From Petrolisthes cinctipes (lineage: Eukaryota > Arthropoda > Malacostraca > Decapoda > Porcellanidae), in NCBI GenBank assembly GCA_033782935.1, contig JAWQEG010000630.1, positions 2,016,501 through 2,080,500 of the forward strand: DNA of 64,000 bases, written 5' to 3'. Of this stretch, positions 60,701 to 64,000 are shown piece by piece (positions within the stretch are counted from its first letter, which is position 1; each line of letters opens with the position of its first letter). The notes under the pieces are model-generated. The model saw nothing but the letters and a program-made list of their open reading frames with translations, was not told the DNA's origin and did not search any database. The translations under genes and the position numbers were made by a program.

Positions 60701-63700
60701 ATATTGACTTTGGGCACCAAAAATATCGATTTTCAGCATGTTTTGGGCCTGAATTTTGAAAATACTCTAACACGGAGTAGGGATGTACAGATCGCTTCTG
60801 GGATCCCAAAATATCGAATTTTCGGGTGTTTAGGGCCAGAATTTGAGATATAAACGGGTACAGAAGATGCATGCACATATCGACTTTTGGGCACCTAAAA
60901 GATCGATTTTCAGTATGTTTTTGGCCTGTATTTTGAAAATACTCTAACACGGAGTAGGCATGTACAGATACCTTCTGGGACCTCTAAATATCGAATTTTC
61001 GGGTGTTATGGGACTGAATTTGAGATATCGATTTTTTGGCACCTATAATATCGATTTTTAGCATGTTTTTAGCCTATATTTTGAAAATATTCTAGCACTG
61101 TGTAGGCATGTACAGATTGCTTCTGGGACCCCAAAATATTGAATTTTCGGGTGTTTTGAGCCTGAATTTGAGATATAAACGGGTACAGAAGATACATGCA
61201 CATATTGACTTTTGGCATCTAAAATATCGATTTTCAGCATGTTTTGGGCCTGTATTTTGAAAATACTCTAACACTGTACAGATTGCTTCTGGGACCCCAA
61301 AATAATGAATTTTCGGGTGTTTTGAGCCTGAATTTGAGATATAAACGGGTACTGAAGATGCATGCACATATCGACTTTTGTGCACCTAAAAGATCGATTT
61401 ACAGTATGTTTTGAGCATGTATTTTGAAAATACTCTAACACGGAGTAGGCATGTACAGATCGCTTCTGGGACCCCTACATATCGAATTTTCGGGTGTTTT
61501 GGGACTGAATTTGAGATATCGACCTTTTGGAACCTAAAAGATCGATTTTTAGCATGTTTTTAGCCTATATTTTGAAAATATTCTAGCACTGAGTAGGTAT
61601 GTACAGATTGCTTCTGGGACCCCAAAATATTGAATTTTCGGGTGTTTTGAGCCTGAATTTGAGATATAAACGGGTACAGAAGATACATGCACATATTGAC
61701 TTTGGGCACCAAAAATATCAATTTTCAGCATGTTTTGGGCCTGAATTTTGAAAATACTCTAACACGGAGTAGGGATGTACAGATCACTTCTGGGACCCAA
61801 AAATATCGAATTTTCGGGTGTTTAGGGCCAGAATTTGAGATATAAACGGGTACAGAAGATGCATGCACATATCGACTTTTGGGCACCTAAAAGATCGATT
61901 TTCAGTATGTTTTTGGCCTGTATTTTGAAAATACTCTAACACGGAGTAGGCATGTACAGATACCTTCTGGGACCTCTAAATATCGAATTTTCGGGTGTTA
62001 TGGGACTGAATTTGAGATATCGATTTTTTGGCACCTATAATATCGATTTTTAGCATGTTTTTAGCCTATATTTTGAAAATATTCTAGCACTGTGTAGGCA
62101 TGTACAGATTGCTTCTGGGACCAAAAAATATTGAATTTTCGGGTGTTTTGAGCCTGAATTTGAGATATAAAAGGGTACAGAAGATACATGCACATATTGA
62201 CTTTGGGCATCTAAAATATCGATTTTCAGCATGTTTTGGGCCTGTATTTTGAAAATACTCTAACACGGAGTAGGCATGTACAGATCGCTTCTGGGACCCC
62301 AAAATATCGAATTTTCGGGTGTTTAGGGCCAGAATTTGAGATATAAACGGGTACAGAAGATGCATGCACATATCGACTTTTGGGCACCTAAAAGATCGAT
62401 TTTCAGTATGTTTTTGGCCTGTATTTTGAAAATACTCTAACACGGAGTAGGCATGTACAGATCGCTTCTGGGACCCCTACATATCGAATTTTCGGGTGTT
62501 TAGGGCCAGAATTTGAGATATCGATTTTTTGGCACCTAAAATGTCGATTTTTAGCATGTTTTTAGCCTATATTTTGAAAATATTCTAGCACTGAGTAGGC
62601 ATGTACAGATTGCTTCTGGGACCCCAAAATATTGAATTTTCGGGTGTTTTGAGCCTGAATTTGAGATATAAACGGGTACAGAAGATACATGCACATATTG
62701 ACTTTGGGCACCAAAAATATCGATTTTCAGCATGTTTTGGGCCTGAATTTTGAAAATACTCTAACACGGAGTAGGCATGTACAGATCGCTTCTGGGACCC
62801 CAAAATATCGAATTTTCGGGTGTTTAGGGCCAGAATTTGAGATATAAACGGGTACAGAAGATGCATGCACATATCGACTTTTGGGCACCTGAAAGATCGA
62901 TTTTCAGTATGTTTTTGGCCTGTATTTTGAAAATACTCTAACACGGAGTAGGCATGTACAGATACCTTCTGGGACCTCTAAATATCAAATTTTCGGGTGT
63001 TTTGGGACTGAATTTGAGATATCGATTTATTGGCACCTAAAATGTCGATTTTTAGCATGTTTTTAGCCTATATTTTGAAAATAATCTAGCACTGTGTAGG
63101 TATGTACAGATTGCTTCTGGGACCCCAAAATATTGAGTTTTCGGGTGTTTTGAGCCTGAATTTGAGATATAAACGGGTACAGAAGATACATGCACATATT
63201 GACTTTGGGCATCTAAAATATCGATTTTCAGCATGTTTTGGGCCTGTATTTTGAAAATACTCTAACACTGAGTAGGCATGTACAGATTGCATCTGGGACC
63301 ACAAAATATTGAATTTTCGGGTGTTTTGAGCCTGAATTTGAGATATAAACGGGTACTGAAGATGCATGCACATATCGACTTTTGTGCACCTAAAGGATCG
63401 ATTTTCAGTATGTTTTGAGCATGTATTTTGAAAATACTCTAACACGGAGTAGGCATGTACAGATCGCTTCTGGGACCCCTAAATATTGAATTTTCGGGTG
63501 TTTTGGGACTGAATTTGAGATATCGACTTTTTGGCACCTAAAAGATCGATTTTTAGCATGTTTTTAGCCTATATTTTGAAAATATTCTAGCACTGTACAG
63601 ATTGCTTCTGGGACCCCAAAATATTGAATTTTCGGGTGTTTTGAGCCTGAATTTGAGATATAAACGGGTACAGAAGATACATGCACATATTGACTTTGGG

Positions 63701-64000
63701 CATCTAAAATATCCATTTTCAGCATGTTTTGGGCCTGTATTTTGAAAATACTCTAACACTGTACAGATTGCTTCTGGGACCCCAAAATATTGAATTTTCG
63801 GGTGTTTTGAGCCTGAATTTGAGATATAAACGGGTACAGAAGATACATGCACATATTGACTTTGGGCACCAAAAATATCGATTTTCAGCATGTTTTGGGC
63901 CTGAATTTTGAAAATACTCTAACTCGGAGTAGGGATGTACAGATCGCTTCTGGGACCCCAAAATATCGAATTTTCGGGTGTTTAGGGCCAGAATTTGAGA
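57751..64000 (-). repeat. Older trimer tail of the right arm
   Basis: Landmarks at 58,382, 58,883, 59,384, 59,885, 60,391, 61,058, 61,549, 62,050, 62,551, 63,052 and 63,553 show mainly 501-bp steps, one 506, one 491 and one 667 (501+166, an extra short-A monomer). Single-base private variants are more frequent than in the duplicated blocks, for example ATCGGTTTTTAGC, CTGACACTGAG, CCTACATATCG and GACCAAAAAATATTG. A segment near 60,430-61,000 recurs about 3,152 bp further on (63,580-64,000). The array continues beyond the window. Confidence 0.86.
60205..60232 (-). repeat. 5-bp net insertion in a class B monomer
   Basis: The plus strand reads CACATATCCGATAGACTTTGG where all other copies read CACATATCGACTTTTGG. 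The extra bases look like a small local duplication around CGAT. It accounts for the 506-bp step between 59,885 and 60,391 and is a unique anchor in this tract. Confidence 0.85.

Larger units (their letters stand above)
34235..64000 (-). repeat. Satellite array, right arm, inverted orientation
   Basis: This is the same satellite read on the minus strand: the A, S and B monomer classes, the 501-bp trimer and the 29-bp-short S monomer are all present as reverse complements. Spacings between equivalent landmarks are mostly 501 or 491 bp, with 854/855, 483, 326 and 306 bp variants. The arm has private variants not seen on the left, such as an 8-bp deletion giving GAGTACAGATACC, a GAGCCGGAATTTG substitution and pentameric 855-bp units. 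It is therefore not a mirror copy of the left arm but a separately evolved tract. It runs off the end of the window. Confidence 0.97.

Noticed and set aside
1..64000. CENP-B box in the monomer
   Set aside because: CCCGAAAATTCGAT looked suggestive, but the spacing and the required conserved bases of the 17-bp box do not fit on either strand in the consensus monomers I read.
1..64000. Transposon, LTR or helitron origin or insertion
   Set aside because: No terminal repeats, target-site duplications, polymerase or transposase frames are seen, and no stretch departs from the satellite consensus.
1..64000. rRNA, tRNA or telomeric repeats
   Set aside because: No tRNA-like or rRNA-like segments and no short G-rich telomere motif were seen in either strand of the monomers.

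Overview
The window is one uninterrupted satellite-DNA array. I find no gene, RNA gene, transposon or unique sequence anywhere in the 64 kb. This points to a eukaryotic chromosome, most likely centromeric or pericentromeric heterochromatin, since a 176/177-bp monomer is of nucleosome scale and the array is ordered into higher-order repeats. I do not recognise the satellite family and cannot name the organism.

Unit structure. The basic monomer is 176-177 bp and is itself two diverged halves of about 88 bp (bases 1-88 and 89-176 agree at 58 of 88 positions without gaps, counted by hand). Three monomer classes follow each other in fixed order: A (176 bp), S (148 bp, lacking a 29-bp block between ATAT direct repeats) and B (177 bp). 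Together they make a 501-bp trimer, the dominant period. Trimers come in two main flavours, and in places four of them form a 2,004-bp unit.

Layout. Bases 1 to about 34,234 carry the array in the orientation called + here. At 34,232-34,234 the orientation flips and the rest, to 64,000, is the same satellite on the minus strand. The junction lies in a GGG-N-CCC dyad present in the monomers, and both arms stop at the same monomer coordinate. Left arm: a 2,004-bp unit present twice (1-4,008); trimers with occasional 324-bp dimers (4,009-12,775); a 963-bp and a 2,465/1,640-bp amplification (12,776-19,482); a 5.83-kb tandem duplication whose second copy holds an extra 1.6 kb (about 20,725-34,130). 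Right arm: a short transition (34,235-35,930); a 6-7-kb duplication with 855-bp pentamers and a 1,308-bp tandem duplication (35,930-48,280); a nearly identical 5,946-bp tandem duplication (45,859-57,750); and an older-looking trimer tail (57,751-64,000).

How it works together. The array is a record of unequal exchange. Lengths change by whole monomers (324 = 501-177; 678 = 501+177; 855 = 501+2x177 minus 1), chimeric monomers mark crossovers, and large blocks are duplicated in tandem. The many apparent open frames are by-products of a 501-bp period divisible by three, and I annotate none as a gene. The large near-identical duplications and the inversion could in principle be assembly errors and should be checked against long reads.
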